Assembly (NCBI GenBank): GCA_022867625.1
Contig: JALIFM010000005.1
Span: 1 to 64,000 of the forward strand
Length of the DNA stretch: 64,000 nt
Source: Lachnospiraceae bacterium NSJ-143
Lineage (GTDB): Bacteria > Bacillota > Clostridia > Lachnospirales > Anaerotignaceae
Direction: 5' to 3'
Shown here: positions 43,588 through 52,283 of the stretch, one piece after another
Position numbering within the stretch: the stretch's first letter is position 1
Layout of the letters: each line of letters opens with the position of its first letter
Program-made: the position numbers and the translations under genes
Notes under the pieces: generated by a model
Databases searched by the model: none
What the model was told of the DNA's origin: nothing
What the model saw: the letters and a program-made list of their open reading frames with translations, nothing else

Positions 43588-44637
43588 ATGAAAAAAAGAA
43601 TGCTCGCGGTATGTATGGCTGTAGTGTGTGTAATGGCGTTTTCCGGTTGCGGAAAGGAGCCTGCTAAGAGTGGTGGCTCATCATCAGGACCGGCTGCATC
43701 ATCGTCAGGTGACAAGTCACAGGACCAGTCGTCGGCTTCTGCTGCGGCAAGCTATGACGATGTTGATTTGTACAACAAGTATGTTGGTGTCTATAACATG
43801 ATAACAGGGGACATGTATGACGCTATAGACGGATACTTTACCCATGTTCCTTATCAGGAGGAATTTGCCGCTCCTGAGGAGAGTGACTACTGGTGCTACA
43901 GTATAAGCGAGTATAATATAAGCTACCTTGACGATGCGTATGACGCGGTAAACGGCAAAAAGGAAAAAGATGAATTGGACAACGCTCTGATTGCCCTTTA
44001 TCCGGTTATGAAGGACTTGGCTCTGGCTATAAATGATGTTGAGGAATACACCGACATGAAGTCATTTGCTGATGACAATTATGCTAAGGGCGCTGAGCTT
44101 CATACAAGGATATATAACGACTACCAGCAGTACGCTGACCTTTCGCAGGCATATCTGGATGCTGCCGACCCTGTATTTGAAAAGGTGCAGGAGGAGGACC
44201 TTAAGAGGTTTAAGGACGAAGGCATGGATATGTCATACACTATGAATATGGTTATGGACTGTGCTCAGGATATTCAGGAGGCCATATATTTGCAGGATAT
44301 TTATGACGACAATATACTTGAGCTTGACACCGAGGCGATAAAACCGCTTTATGACCAGTACGTAGCGACTGTTGAGGAATGTCTTAACGCATACAAAAAC
44401 CCTGCGTGGGAAGATGCAGAGGGTTTTGCTGGTGATAATATTTACCTTGAGGATTTTATATCAGATATGAAGGAATCAAAGGTGGCACTTACTGATTTAT
44501 TCAAGCGTGTGGCTGACCAGAAACCGCTTGAGGAGTATGAGCTTAATTCAGCTTTCGCAGCGGACGGAACAGTTGGCAAATTTGATGAGACAGTTTCCGA
44601 TTTGATTGACGACTATAACAGGCTTATAGGCATGTAA
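43588..44637 (+). CDS. DUF3829-like lipoprotein
   Basis: A 349-residue surface lipoprotein of unknown function. The signal peptide ends at FSGC with acylated Cys21, followed by a Ser/Gly/Ala/Gln linker (about 25-50). The remainder is all-helical and acidic with many Tyr, matching the DUF3829 pattern (YNKYVGVYNMITGDMYDAID). GGGGAGGGG lies just before the ATG. It is monocistronic with a strong terminator. The linker resembles the one in DctP. Confidence 0.82.
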   Translation: MKKRMLAVCMAVVCVMAFSGCGKEPAKSGGSSSGPAASSSGDKSQDQSSASAAASYDDVDLYNKYVGVYNMITGDMYDAIDGYFTHVPYQEEFAAPEESDYWCYSISEYNISYLDDAYDAVNGKKEKDELDNALIALYPVMKDLALAINDVEEYTDMKSFADDNYAKGAELHTRIYNDYQQYADLSQAYLDAADPVFEKVQEEDLKRFKDEGMDMSYTMNMVMDCAQDIQEAIYLQDIYDDNILELDTEAIKPLYDQYVATVEECLNAYKNPAWEDAEGFAGDNIYLEDFISDMKESKVALTDLFKRVADQKPLEEYELNSAFAADGTVGKFDETVSDLIDDYNRLIGM

Positions 44638-44662
44638 CTGACTGATTTAAACAGCTTAAATT

Positions 44663-44689
44663 AAAAAAAGCCCCTTATGGGGGCTTTTT
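44663..44689 (+). terminator. Terminator after the DUF3829 lipoprotein gene
   Basis: AAAAAAGCCCC / GGGGGCTTTTT with a TTAT loop. Confidence 0.9.
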
Positions 44690-44770
44690 ATATTGATTTG
44701 TCTGAAAATATAAATTATTATATAACAAAAAACCGTTATCCTTATGGATACGGTTTAATGTCTGCGGCAG

Positions 44771-45187
44771 TTAAGATTTAGACGCACAGTCTTGGCATAT
44801 GCCATAAAAAACAATCTGTTCATCGTTAATTTTGAAGCCGCTTTGTTTTTCAACTGTCTCACGCATAGAGCTGTCCGGTTTATAATAAACATCAAATACA
44901 TGGCAGCATTTTGTACAGACTATATGCTGGTGGTCAGACATGTCGGCATCGTAGTTTGAATGCTCAAAACAGAAGTTAAGCTCTTTGATAAGGCCGGCTG
45001 ACTTAAAGCTGTCAAGTGTTTTATAGACAGTTGCAAGACTGATTGAAGGGTTGTCGGCAATCAGCATCTTGTGAATCGCTTCTGCTGAAGGGTGTGATTT
45101 GGTATTTATGAGCGCAGAATACACCGCAAGACGCTGAGGTGTTACTTTTAATCCTTTTTCTTTTAAAATTTCTGCAAACTGCTTCAT
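44771..45187 (-). CDS. perR: Fur-family regulator, PerR-like
   Basis: A 138-residue metal-dependent repressor. The winged helix covers about 1-80 (LKVTPQRLAVYSALI, ISLATVYKTLDSF). NYDADMSDHQHIVC resembles the PerR metal site with His/Asp ligands, and two CxxC pairs (CTKC, CQDC) form the structural zinc site. Relatives sense peroxide by iron-catalysed oxidation. ATG at 45187 is preferred; another ATG at 45193 is only one base from AAGGAG. A palindromic AT-rich box lies in its own promoter region, consistent with autoregulation. Fur or Zur activity is possible. Confidence 0.87.
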   Translation of the reverse strand: MKQFAEILKEKGLKVTPQRLAVYSALINTKSHPSAEAIHKMLIADNPSISLATVYKTLDSFKSAGLIKELNFCFEHSNYDADMSDHQHIVCTKCCHVFDVYYKPDSSMRETVEKQSGFKINDEQIVFYGICQDCASKS

Positions 45188-45200
45188 AGACATGCTCCTT

Positions 45201-45250
45201 AGTAATAATTATTCTTACTTAATAATAATAACTTTTTTGTTATTTGTCAA
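45201..45250 (-). promoter_or_regulatory. Promoter and candidate PerR/Fur box of perR
   Basis: On the minus strand TTGACA (45250-45245) and TATTAT (45227-45222) are 17 bp apart. Between the promoter and the gene lies an imperfect 7-1-7 palindrome at 45201-45215 resembling PerR/Fur boxes. Confidence 0.65.
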
Positions 45251-45297
45251 CATAATAAATTTAATCTGAAAAAAATACTTATTGGAGGTTTCAAATC

Positions 45298-45786
45298 ATG
45301 AATATAGTGCTTCACGAACCGGAAATACCGCAGAATGCAGGCAATATAGCCCGCACATGCTCAGTTACAAACACAGTCCTTCACCTTATAAAGCCGCTTG
45401 GGTTTTCTGTTGAAGATAAATATTTAAAAAGAGCGGGGCTTGACTATTGGAAGGAACTGGATATAAGGTATTATGAAAATTTCAGCGATTTTGCTGAAAA
45501 GAATCCGGAGGCCAAAATATGGATGGCCACAACAAAGGCCAAAAAGATTTATACAGAGGCTGACTATAATGAAAACGATTATATTATGTTCGGAAAGGAA
45601 TCTGCCGGCATACCTGAAGAAATACTTCTTGATTACAGGGACACTGCTGTGAGGATACCTATGTATGGGGAGGCCAGAAGCCTCAATCTTTCAAACTCTG
45701 TGGCTATAATACTTTATGAAGCTCTTAGGCAGCAAAGCTTTGACGGGCTTAAGCTTCACGGGCAGCTGCACAGACATGAATGGTAA
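45298..45786 (+). CDS. trmL: tRNA (cytidine(34)-2'-O)-methyltransferase
   Basis: A 162-residue SPOUT methyltransferase that modifies the wobble base of tRNA-Leu. VLHEPEIPQNAGNIARTC (5-22), IKPLGFSVEDKYLKRAGLDYW, FGKESAGIPEEIL and RSLNLSNSVAIILYEALRQ are the family's knot motifs. The length is typical. TTGGAGG precedes the ATG. It is monocistronic, divergent from perR. Confidence 0.96.
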   Translation: MNIVLHEPEIPQNAGNIARTCSVTNTVLHLIKPLGFSVEDKYLKRAGLDYWKELDIRYYENFSDFAEKNPEAKIWMATTKAKKIYTEADYNENDYIMFGKESAGIPEEILLDYRDTAVRIPMYGEARSLNLSNSVAIILYEALRQQSFDGLKLHGQLHRHEW

Positions 45787-45792
45787 GTAATG

Positions 45793-45824
45793 AAAAAACG
45801 GCGCATATTTTTGCCGTTTTTTTA
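45793..45824 (+). terminator. Terminator of trmL
   Basis: AAAAACGGC / GCCGTTTTT with a 10-nt loop and T run. Confidence 0.82.
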
Positions 45825-46054
45825 TTTTTACTAGTATATATTTCATTATGATGCTTTAAACGCAGACAAAAACTGATATTTTTTGCAAATTGACGGAATT
45901 TTTAACAATTTCATACATAAATATTTGTAAATTACTAAAAATATGTGAGTAAAAGCTTTTTGAATACCTTATGAAAGAAAGATATACCGAATTTTTAAAT
46001 ATGGGTTATTTTAATTTGGAAAAGTTTGATAAAAGTATTGCAGGAACCCGCGAA

Positions 46055-46184
46055 TTGACAAATTATTGATATGTAAATATTATGTATTAGGCATTAAGGT
46101 AGTAATAAGACTATGTGTATTTTTATCTGGTAATAATTTTGCTGCGCGGCTTTTTTATTAATAAAACCATCTTTTTTATAGTCT
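46055..46184 (+). promoter_or_regulatory. Promoter and structured leader of the gntP-like gene
   Basis: TTGACA (46055-46060) and TATTAT (46078-46083), 17 bp apart. The ~165-nt leader has a 7-bp long-range stem AGACTAT/ATAGTCT (46108-46114 with 46178-46184). Bases 45825-46054 are AT-rich with nothing recognised. Confidence 0.55.
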
Positions 46185-46253
46185 GTAAAATTCAAGTGGG
46201 GAGAACATTAAGGTTTTTGCGGGCTATTCAATTTTAAACACATTAAGGAGTTT

Positions 46254-47603
46254 ATGATTATGTTATTGGCGATTTTTTTAATTGGCATTATTCTTTTAAT
46301 GCTTTTGATTATCAAGTTTAAGGTAAATCCGTTTCTTGCTCTTTTATTTATTTCAGTTTTAATTGGATTTGGAACACTCATGAATCCGAAGGATATCTCA
46401 GCCAATATTGCCAGTGGATTTGGCAATACAATGACAAGTATTGGTATAGTTATAGCGCTCGGCATTATCCTCGGCCAGCTCCTCTACGAGACAGGCGGTA
46501 CGGAGGAGATTGCAAACCTTGTACTCAAAAAGGTAGGCATGAAAAACTCGCCATTGGCCTTGGCCATAACAGGCGTTATTGTAGCTATACCGGTTTATTT
46601 TGACGCTGCTTTTGTTATACTTATCACAATTGCCAAGCAGCTTTCCAAAAAGACAGGCATACCGTTGGCAAGATTTGTGACTGCCCTTGCAGTTGGCCTT
46701 ATTGTAGGGCATTGTGTAATTATACCTACACCGGGACCTATGGCAGTATGCGGAAATGTAAACGCTTCTGTAGCATCATTTGTATTTTACGGCCTCATTG
46801 TTGGATTTATAGCGGCTCTTGTGGGCGGCGTGCTTTTTTCCAGGCTTACAGTAAAGAGCTTTTTCCCTGAGCAGTGCGGAATGGAGGCTGAGGAGGTATC
46901 AATGGAGGAGTCAAAGCCTGGTGAGAGGGCTTCAGGCGTGCTTGCCATTGGCCTTATACTCCTTCCTATCGCGCTTATACTTATTGGTACTGTTGTAAGC
47001 ACAATAGTAGGCGACAGCAACCCTGCGCTTACAGCGGCATGCAGTTTTATAGGCGACAAAAACATAGCGCTTTTTATTGGTGTAGTTGTTGCCATATTTG
47101 CCCTTAAGAAATATTTCAAGCGTCCTCTTGACGATATACTTACAGAGGCTGCCGGACAGGCAGGCATGGTGCTGCTTATAACCGGAGCCGGCGGAAGTTT
47201 TGGGGCTATAATCAACGCCACAGGAATTGGCGAGTATATTGTTAATATGATGAGCAATTTCAATGTTCCTCTTATAATACTTGGATTTGTGCTTTCACAG
47301 ATTCTCAGGGCGGCACAGGGCTCGGCCACAGTAGCGCTTGTGACGACATCGGCAATAGTCGCCCCGTCAATTTCATCAATGGGAGCATCACCTGTACTTG
47401 TTGGCCTTGCCATATGTTTTGGCTCTGTTGGCCTTTCACTTCCGAACGATTCAGGGTTCTGGGTTATAAACAGGTTCTCAGGCTTTACTTTCCCTGAGAC
47501 TATAAAGGGCTGGACTTTAACAGGCTTTGTATCAGGCCTTACAGGGCTTGTGGTTGTGCTTATACTGAGCATGTTTACAGGGGTTCTTCCCGGACTTATG
47601 TGA
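46254..47603 (+). CDS. GntP-family gluconate-type permease
   Basis: A 449-residue proton symporter of the GntP family with about twelve membrane segments. IKFKVNPFLALLFISVLIG, GFGNTMTSIGIVIALGIILG, the PVYFDAAFVIL segment, HCVIIPTPGPMAVCGNV and LRAAQGSATVALVTTSAIV are family landmarks. It imports gluconate or a related sugar acid. AAGGAG precedes ATGs at 46254 and 46260; either can be the start. No gluconate kinase or dehydratase gene is adjacent. Confidence 0.92.
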   Translation: MIMLLAIFLIGIILLMLLIIKFKVNPFLALLFISVLIGFGTLMNPKDISANIASGFGNTMTSIGIVIALGIILGQLLYETGGTEEIANLVLKKVGMKNSPLALAITGVIVAIPVYFDAAFVILITIAKQLSKKTGIPLARFVTALAVGLIVGHCVIIPTPGPMAVCGNVNASVASFVFYGLIVGFIAALVGGVLFSRLTVKSFFPEQCGMEAEEVSMEESKPGERASGVLAIGLILLPIALILIGTVVSTIVGDSNPALTAACSFIGDKNIALFIGVVVAIFALKKYFKRPLDDILTEAAGQAGMVLLITGAGGSFGAIINATGIGEYIVNMMSNFNVPLIILGFVLSQILRAAQGSATVALVTTSAIVAPSISSMGASPVLVGLAICFGSVGLSLPNDSGFWVINRFSGFTFPETIKGWTLTGFVSGLTGLVVVLILSMFTGVLPGLM

Positions 47604-47622
47604 TTTGAATTTATTTGAGATG

Positions 47623-47653
47623 CGGTATGCCTGTGGGCATGCCGTTTTTTTTT
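47623..47653 (+). terminator. Terminator of the gntP-like gene
   Basis: CGGTATGCC / GGCATGCCG (one G-T) with a 4-nt loop and nine T. Confidence 0.88.
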
Positions 47654-47702
47654 GCAATTAGACACAAAAACAATGTGTGCTGTAAAAAATACCTGTTTAA
47701 GC

Positions 47703-47731
47703 TTGAGTAATCTATTTATAAGGAATATAAT
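47703..47731 (+). promoter_or_regulatory. Promoter of the PAS-GGDEF gene
   Basis: TTGAGT (47703-47708) and TATAAT (47726-47731), 17 bp apart. Confidence 0.6.
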
Positions 47732-47798
47732 AAAGAAATTGGTTAATACTCCCGGCAGATTTTTAAAGCAGGTGTAAAATAAACATATGGAGGTGATT

Positions 47799-48698
47799 GT
47801 GCTGAAACAGGAGCAGTTATATTTAAATATCATAAATAATATAAACGATGGAGTTTATTATGTTGACAATAACCGCACAATCCTTTTCTGGAATAAAGCC
47901 GCCGAGGAGATAACGGGTTATACTGCCGACGAGATAATCGGAAAGAAATGTCAGGATACAAAGCTGAACCATATTGATAAGGAAGGACACCCTTTATGCC
48001 TTTTAAGCTGTCCTCTGTACAAAACCATAATAGACGGCGTCTGCCGTCAGGACAATGTATTTGTCCGTCACAAAAACGGCTACAGGATACCTGTTACGGT
48101 AAATATACTGCCGGTGATAAAGGACGGAGAAACAACAGGTGCTATTGAGGTGTTTACTAAAAGCTCCCCAAGGGTGTATGATGACAATCTGGTGGAGAAT
48201 TTGACAAATGCAGCTATGCATGACGCTATTACAGGGCTTCCCAACAGACAGTATCTGGAAAGCTTCCTTGAGTATAAGCTCAGCCAGTATAAAAGGTTTG
48301 GGGAATGCTTTGCTGTGATGTTTGCTGACATTGACGATTTTAAGAATTTCAACAATGAGCACGGGCATAACGCCGGAGACACTGTCCTTGTAAATATAGC
48401 AGAAAGTATTTTGAACAATACCAGAAGCACTGACCTGATTGGGCGCTGGGGCGGCGAGGAGTTTGTTGGAATATTTGCTGCAAAGGAGAATAGTGACGCA
48501 AAGGTGATAGGCGAAAAATTCCACCGGCTAATTGGCAGCACTGAGATACAGTATGGCAACAAGCTGCTGAGTGTGACAGTTTCTGTAGGTATAACAACTG
48601 CCTGCACCGACGATACTATTGAGTCTATAGTGGAACGCGCGGACAGGATGATGTACATAAGCAAGCGGAAAGGGAAAAACTGTATTACTCTTGGCTGA
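47799..48698 (+). CDS. PAS-GGDEF diguanylate cyclase
   Basis: A 299-residue cytoplasmic sensor-cyclase making c-di-GMP. The PAS domain covers about 5-125 and contains Cys51, Cys67 and Cys71 (KKCQD, then PLCLLSCPL). The GGDEF domain covers about 135-298, with the active-site GGEEF and, five residues before it, RSTD as a product-inhibition I-site. A GTG at 47799 is the likely start because GGAGGTGA lies within the longer frame from 47787; an alternative start nearby is possible. The PAS cysteines might bind a metal or heme-like cofactor. Monocistronic. Confidence 0.92.
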   Translation: MLKQEQLYLNIINNINDGVYYVDNNRTILFWNKAAEEITGYTADEIIGKKCQDTKLNHIDKEGHPLCLLSCPLYKTIIDGVCRQDNVFVRHKNGYRIPVTVNILPVIKDGETTGAIEVFTKSSPRVYDDNLVENLTNAAMHDAITGLPNRQYLESFLEYKLSQYKRFGECFAVMFADIDDFKNFNNEHGHNAGDTVLVNIAESILNNTRSTDLIGRWGGEEFVGIFAAKENSDAKVIGEKFHRLIGSTEIQYGNKLLSVTVSVGITTACTDDTIESIVERADRMMYISKRKGKNCITLG

Positions 48699-48743
48699 TA
48701 CTGAAAAGTTCATGTTTTAAAGGGGAATAGAAATGCCGCAATT

Positions 48744-48783
48744 AAAAAACTGATAAAACATCTCTGTTTTACCAGTTTTTTTG
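48744..48783. terminator. Two-way terminator
   Basis: AAAAAACTG and TAAAACA pair with TGTTTTA and CAGTTTTTT, separated by one mismatch. It lies between convergent genes and can serve both. Confidence 0.8.
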
Positions 48784-48791
48784 AATTAAAT

Positions 48792-49049
48792 TTATTTTGC
48801 CTGAGTCTTTTTGTATTCCTCAAGAGCTTTGGCAAGCTGGTCAGGACATGAAGACATGCGGTTTCCGCATCTTATGCCTTTGAGCCTTTCTATTACAAAG
48901 TCTACAGGCATGCCATTTACAAGGTTTTGTATACCTATATGGTTTCCCGGACAGCCTCCGTAAAACCTTACGTCCTCAACCTTACCGTCTTTTACATCAA
49001 AATCAATCTGACCGGCACATATACCGCTTGGTTTGTATGTATAAGCCAT
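48792..49049 (-). CDS. TSCPD-domain protein (TIGR03905 type)
   Basis: An 85-residue protein of the TIGR03905/TSCPD group. Family landmarks are YKPSGICAGQIDFDV, FYGGCPGNHIGI and GIRCGNRMSSCPDQLAKAL, four Cys in all that may bind metal. TSCPD domains also occur at the end of some ribonucleotide reductases, but the role of the free-standing protein is unknown. ATG at 49049 is chosen because GGAGGATT lies just upstream; the frame runs open to 49085. It follows the carbonic anhydrase gene by 25 nt. Confidence 0.88.
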   Translation of the reverse strand: MAYTYKPSGICAGQIDFDVKDGKVEDVRFYGGCPGNHIGIQNLVNGMPVDFVIERLKGIRCGNRMSSCPDQLAKALEEYKKTQAK

Positions 49050-49074
49050 TTTAAAATCCTCCTGTTTATATATT

Positions 49075-49608
49075 TTATTTTTCAAAGTAATCTGAGGCCA
49101 GCTGTGTGTATTCTTCTATGGTGTCATCCATATCCTTAAGCTCGGCGCTGTTTACATCCCTTCGGACTTTGGCCGGAACGCCTACGGCAAGCTTGCCCTC
49201 TGGTATAACGCTGTTTTGGGTGACAAGGGCACCCGCAGATACCATAGCGCATTTTTCTACCTTCGCACCGTTAAGTACAATGGCACCCATGCCTATAAGC
49301 GCCCCATCTTCTACAGTGCAGGCATGGAGCAGCGCCCTGTGGCCGACAGTAACATTGGAACCTATTATTACATCGGCACCTTCATATGTGTCTGTGTGTA
49401 TACAGCACATATCCTGAATATTTGTGTTCTCACCTATTATTACACTGCCTGATTCAGCGCGGATTACCGTTCCGGGCATTATAACACAGTTTTCGCCCAG
49501 TATTACATTGCCGTATATTGAGCAGTTTTCAAAAACTGTGCAGCTTTTGGGGATTACAGGGCTTTTGCCTTTAAAGCTTCTGACTGTATAGGTTTCTGAC
49601 ACTCGCAC
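49075..49608 (-). CDS. Gamma carbonic anhydrase family hexapeptide protein
   Basis: A 177-residue left-handed beta-helix protein (YrdA/PaaY-like). Repeats run from about residue 15 to 150, with His residues of the trimer zinc site in CIHTDT and VGHRALLHAC. The C-terminal helix ends the protein. The start is GTG at 49608, three bases after AAGGAG; a second GTG at 49602 has better spacing. Carbonic anhydrase activity is possible but many homologs are inactive or act on CoA. It heads a two-gene unit with the TSCPD gene, with a promoter divergent from the zinc transporter. Confidence 0.9.
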   Translation of the reverse strand: MRVSETYTVRSFKGKSPVIPKSCTVFENCSIYGNVILGENCVIMPGTVIRAESGSVIIGENTNIQDMCCIHTDTYEGADVIIGSNVTVGHRALLHACTVEDGALIGMGAIVLNGAKVEKCAMVSAGALVTQNSVIPEGKLAVGVPAKVRRDVNSAELKDMDDTIEEYTQLASDYFEK

Positions 49609-49655
49609 GCACTCCTTTTATGGTTAATCGGAATTTAGAAAACACACATAACTTA

Positions 49656-49684
49656 TTTATACCATATTATTAAATTTACCACAA
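49656..49684 (-). promoter_or_regulatory. Promoter of the carbonic anhydrase-like gene
   Basis: On the minus strand TTGTGG (49684-49679) and TATAAA (49661-49656), 17 bp apart. Confidence 0.65.
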
Positions 49685-49691
49685 TAATTTA

Positions 49692-49724
49692 TTTGTTGAC
49701 AACAAAAAGAAATAAACATAAAAT
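49692..49724 (+). promoter_or_regulatory. Promoter and palindromic operator of the zinc-type ABC transporter
   Basis: TTGACA (49696-49701) and TAAAAT (49719-49724), 17 bp apart. A perfect 7-1-7 palindrome (TTTGTTG A CAACAAA, 49692-49706) overlaps the -35, a good place for a metal-dependent repressor. Confidence 0.6.
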
Positions 49725-49780
49725 CAAAATGACAATAACAAAAATGTATAATAATGTAGCTTCTGGTTTAGGAGGCACAG

Positions 49781-50701
49781 ATGAAAAGTATAATTAATAA
49801 AATAACAGCGGCTCTGCTGCCGCTTATTTTGGTTTTCGGCCTTGCGGCATGTTCAGATGTAAAGACCGCCGATAAAGCTGTTCTGACATCGTTTTACCCG
49901 GTATACCTGATTGCCGAAAGGCTTGTGGAGGGCACTGATATCAGTTTGATGAATATGGCAAGGCCTCAGACAGGCTGCCTGCATGATTATCAGCTGACAT
50001 CGCTTGATATGAGGCTTTTGTCCAAATCAAAGGCGGTTATTATAAATGGTGCCGGCATGGAGCACAGCTTTATTGAAAGGGCAGTGGAAAACACCGGAAT
50101 AAAGGTAATCGACTCATCAGATGGGCTGTTTGGTACTGAAGGGGAAGCTGTTGGGCATGAGGAGGCTTTCCATTCGCATGACGGGCATGACCATGAGCTT
50201 AACAGCCATATCTGGATGAGCTTGAAAATGGCTAAAGCTCAGGCAGAAAATATTTGTGCCGGACTTATTGGGCTTTATCCTCAGTACAAAAAGGAGCTTG
50301 AAAGCAATAAAGAGCTTTTTCTGGCTGACATAGCTTCGCTTGAGAAACTTGAGGATAGTGAAAATGAAGGCGGAGAGTTTAATGTTATTTCTTTTAATGA
50401 GGCGTTCCATTACCTGCTTGAGGAAAACGGAGCCTTTATAACAGCTGAAATTGAGATAGATGAAAATGTGACACCTACGGCAAGAGAACTCGCCGAGATG
50501 ACTGATTCGGCTGGAAGCCTTAATGTAAAAGCTGTATTTTGCGCAGACGACAATGGGCGCGTTTTTGCCGAGACTGTAGGGCGTGAGCTGGATATACCGG
50601 TATATATACTTGACCCTCTCACATATACGGTTTCATCAGATGATTATATAAAAGCCATGGAGAGGAACATTCTTACAGTAAGTGAGGCGAAAAACAGATG
50701 A
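49781..50701 (+). CDS. Metal ABC transporter substrate-binding lipoprotein (ZnuA/AdcA-like)
   Basis: A 306-residue cluster A-I binding protein, probably for zinc. The lipoprotein signal ends at LAAC with Cys24. A His/Asp-rich loop (HSHDGHDHELNSH, about 128-140) fits zinc capture, and the metal-site His of GCLHDYQLT is present. The fold continues to GRELDIPVYILDPL. AGGAGG lies just before the ATG. The ATPase gene overlaps its stop by four bases. Manganese transport is the alternative. Confidence 0.9.
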   Translation: MKSIINKITAALLPLILVFGLAACSDVKTADKAVLTSFYPVYLIAERLVEGTDISLMNMARPQTGCLHDYQLTSLDMRLLSKSKAVIINGAGMEHSFIERAVENTGIKVIDSSDGLFGTEGEAVGHEEAFHSHDGHDHELNSHIWMSLKMAKAQAENICAGLIGLYPQYKKELESNKELFLADIASLEKLEDSENEGGEFNVISFNEAFHYLLEENGAFITAEIEIDENVTPTARELAEMTDSAGSLNVKAVFCADDNGRVFAETVGRELDIPVYILDPLTYTVSSDDYIKAMERNILTVSEAKNR

Positions 50702-51438
50702 AAAGCCATAATAACTGCGGGCTTTGCCGTGTGGATATAGAAGGCCTTGGAGTTAAAAGCCATGGGGATATAATAATACAGGACATAAATATTGCACTGC
50801 ACTGCGGAGAGCTGACTGCCGTAATAGGGCGCAACGGCGCCGGAAAAACAACGCTTTTGCAGGCGATTATAAATGAGCGCCCGTATTCCGGCAGCATAAC
50901 ATTCAAAAGCCATGATGATACAGAAATTAAAAAACCGAAAATAGGGTATGTGCCTCAGCAGCTGTTTTTTGATAAGAGTACACCTGTAAGCGTTTCGGAT
51001 TTTATGCTTTCTGCCGGAGGAAGCAGACCGCTGTGGCTGGGAGCTGACAGGACAAGGCGCAGAGAGGTTGAAAAAAGGCTTGAAAGCCTTGAATGCGGAT
51101 ACCTGTGTGACAGGCCGCTGGGAAACCTTTCCGGAGGCGAGATACAGAAAGTGCTGCTGCTGACAGCATTGGACCCAATGCCGGATTTGCTTATACTGGA
51201 CGAGCCGGTATCAGGTGTGGACGCCGCGGGACTTGACATGTTCTATAAAAAGATTACAGCCATAAGAGATGAATATCACATAGCGATTATACTTGTATCG
51301 CATGACCTGGAGCTGATAAGGAAGTATGCAGACAGGGCTGTGCTTATAGACAGGACTGTGACAGCCTATGGCGATGTGGAGGAGGTATTCGCCTCTCAGG
51401 CATTCCGAAACGCATTTGGATACACGGGGGAGGAGTAA
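50698..51438 (+). CDS. Metal ABC transporter ATPase (ZnuC-like)
   Basis: A 246-residue ABC ATPase powering metal uptake. Walker A GRNGAGKTT (about 47-55), Q-loop YVPQQLF, signature LSGGEIQKV, Walker B LLILDEPVSGVD and switch VSHD are all intact. The N-terminus has CGLC, unusual but outside the catalytic core. The ATG overlaps the binding-protein stop (ATGA). Confidence 0.94.
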   Translation: MKSHNNCGLCRVDIEGLGVKSHGDIIIQDINIALHCGELTAVIGRNGAGKTTLLQAIINERPYSGSITFKSHDDTEIKKPKIGYVPQQLFFDKSTPVSVSDFMLSAGGSRPLWLGADRTRRREVEKRLESLECGYLCDRPLGNLSGGEIQKVLLLTALDPMPDLLILDEPVSGVDAAGLDMFYKKITAIRDEYHIAIILVSHDLELIRKYADRAVLIDRTVTAYGDVEEVFASQAFRNAFGYTGEE

Positions 51439-51443
51439 ATAAT

Positions 51444-52283
51444 ATGGAATTTATATACAATATATTAAATATGCTCCCTTTCGAGTTTATAAAATACGAC
51501 TTTATGAAAAATGCCCTTATAGCGGTTATAGTAATAACACCGCTTTTTGCCATGCTTGGCACAATGGCGGTAAATAATAAAATGGCCTTTTTTTCAGATG
51601 CCCTTGGTCACAGCGCCTTTACAGGCATAGCCATAGGTATTCTTCTCGGGCTTGAAAATCCGGTTTTAAGCATGGTCGCTTTTGGAATACTCCTGGGTCT
51701 TGTTATAAGCCGTGTCAAATCTTACAGGACAGCCTCTGCCGACACGATAATCAGTGTTTTCTCGTCTGTATCGGTAGCCCTTGGAATTGTGATACTTTCA
51801 AAAAACGGGGGATTTTCTAAATATTCCTCGTATCTGATTGGGGACATACTGATTGTAACTCCCGGGGAAACAGCTGTAATGCTTGCTGTGCTTGCTGTAT
51901 GCTACGCTGTATGGTTTAAGATTTACAACCGGCTGCTGCTGATAAGCATTAACCAGTCTCTGGCCTCCAGCCGGGGTATAACCTGTGCTGTAATTGAAAA
52001 TATATTTGTAGTGATGCTTTCGGTATCTGTAATGCTTTCTGTTAAGTGGATAGGGATACTTACAATAAACTCTTTTCTTATACTGCCTCCTGCTGCGGCA
52101 AGAAATATTGCCGTAAACTCAAGGCAGTACCATTTTTATTCACTTGCTGTGGGTATGCTCTGCGGCATAGCGGGACTTATAATATCTTTTTATGCCGATA
52201 CATCAGCGGGAGCCACAATGGTACTGGTTTCGGCGGCTGTTTATTTTGTGACACTGGTGTTTAAAAAAGGTGTAAGGAAATAG
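51444..52283 (+). CDS. Metal ABC transporter permease (ZnuB-like)
   Basis: A 279-residue membrane permease with about eight hydrophobic segments, of the ABC-3 family. SDALGHSAFTGIAIG, SADTIISVFSSVSVALGI and LLISINQSLASSRG are typical. It begins 5 nt after the ATPase gene behind GGGGAGGAG. It completes the three-gene metal import operon. No terminator was recognised before 52446. Confidence 0.94.
   Translation: MEFIYNILNMLPFEFIKYDFMKNALIAVIVITPLFAMLGTMAVNNKMAFFSDALGHSAFTGIAIGILLGLENPVLSMVAFGILLGLVISRVKSYRTASADTIISVFSSVSVALGIVILSKNGGFSKYSSYLIGDILIVTPGETAVMLAVLAVCYAVWFKIYNRLLLISINQSLASSRGITCAVIENIFVVMLSVSVMLSVKWIGILTINSFLILPPAAARNIAVNSRQYHFYSLAVGMLCGIAGLIISFYADTSAGATMVLVSAAVYFVTLVFKKGVRK

Noticed and set aside
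46787-47833. A 348-codon minus-strand open frame
   Set aside because: It lies antisense to the well-supported GntP permease gene and into the next gene; composition is that of a shadow frame.
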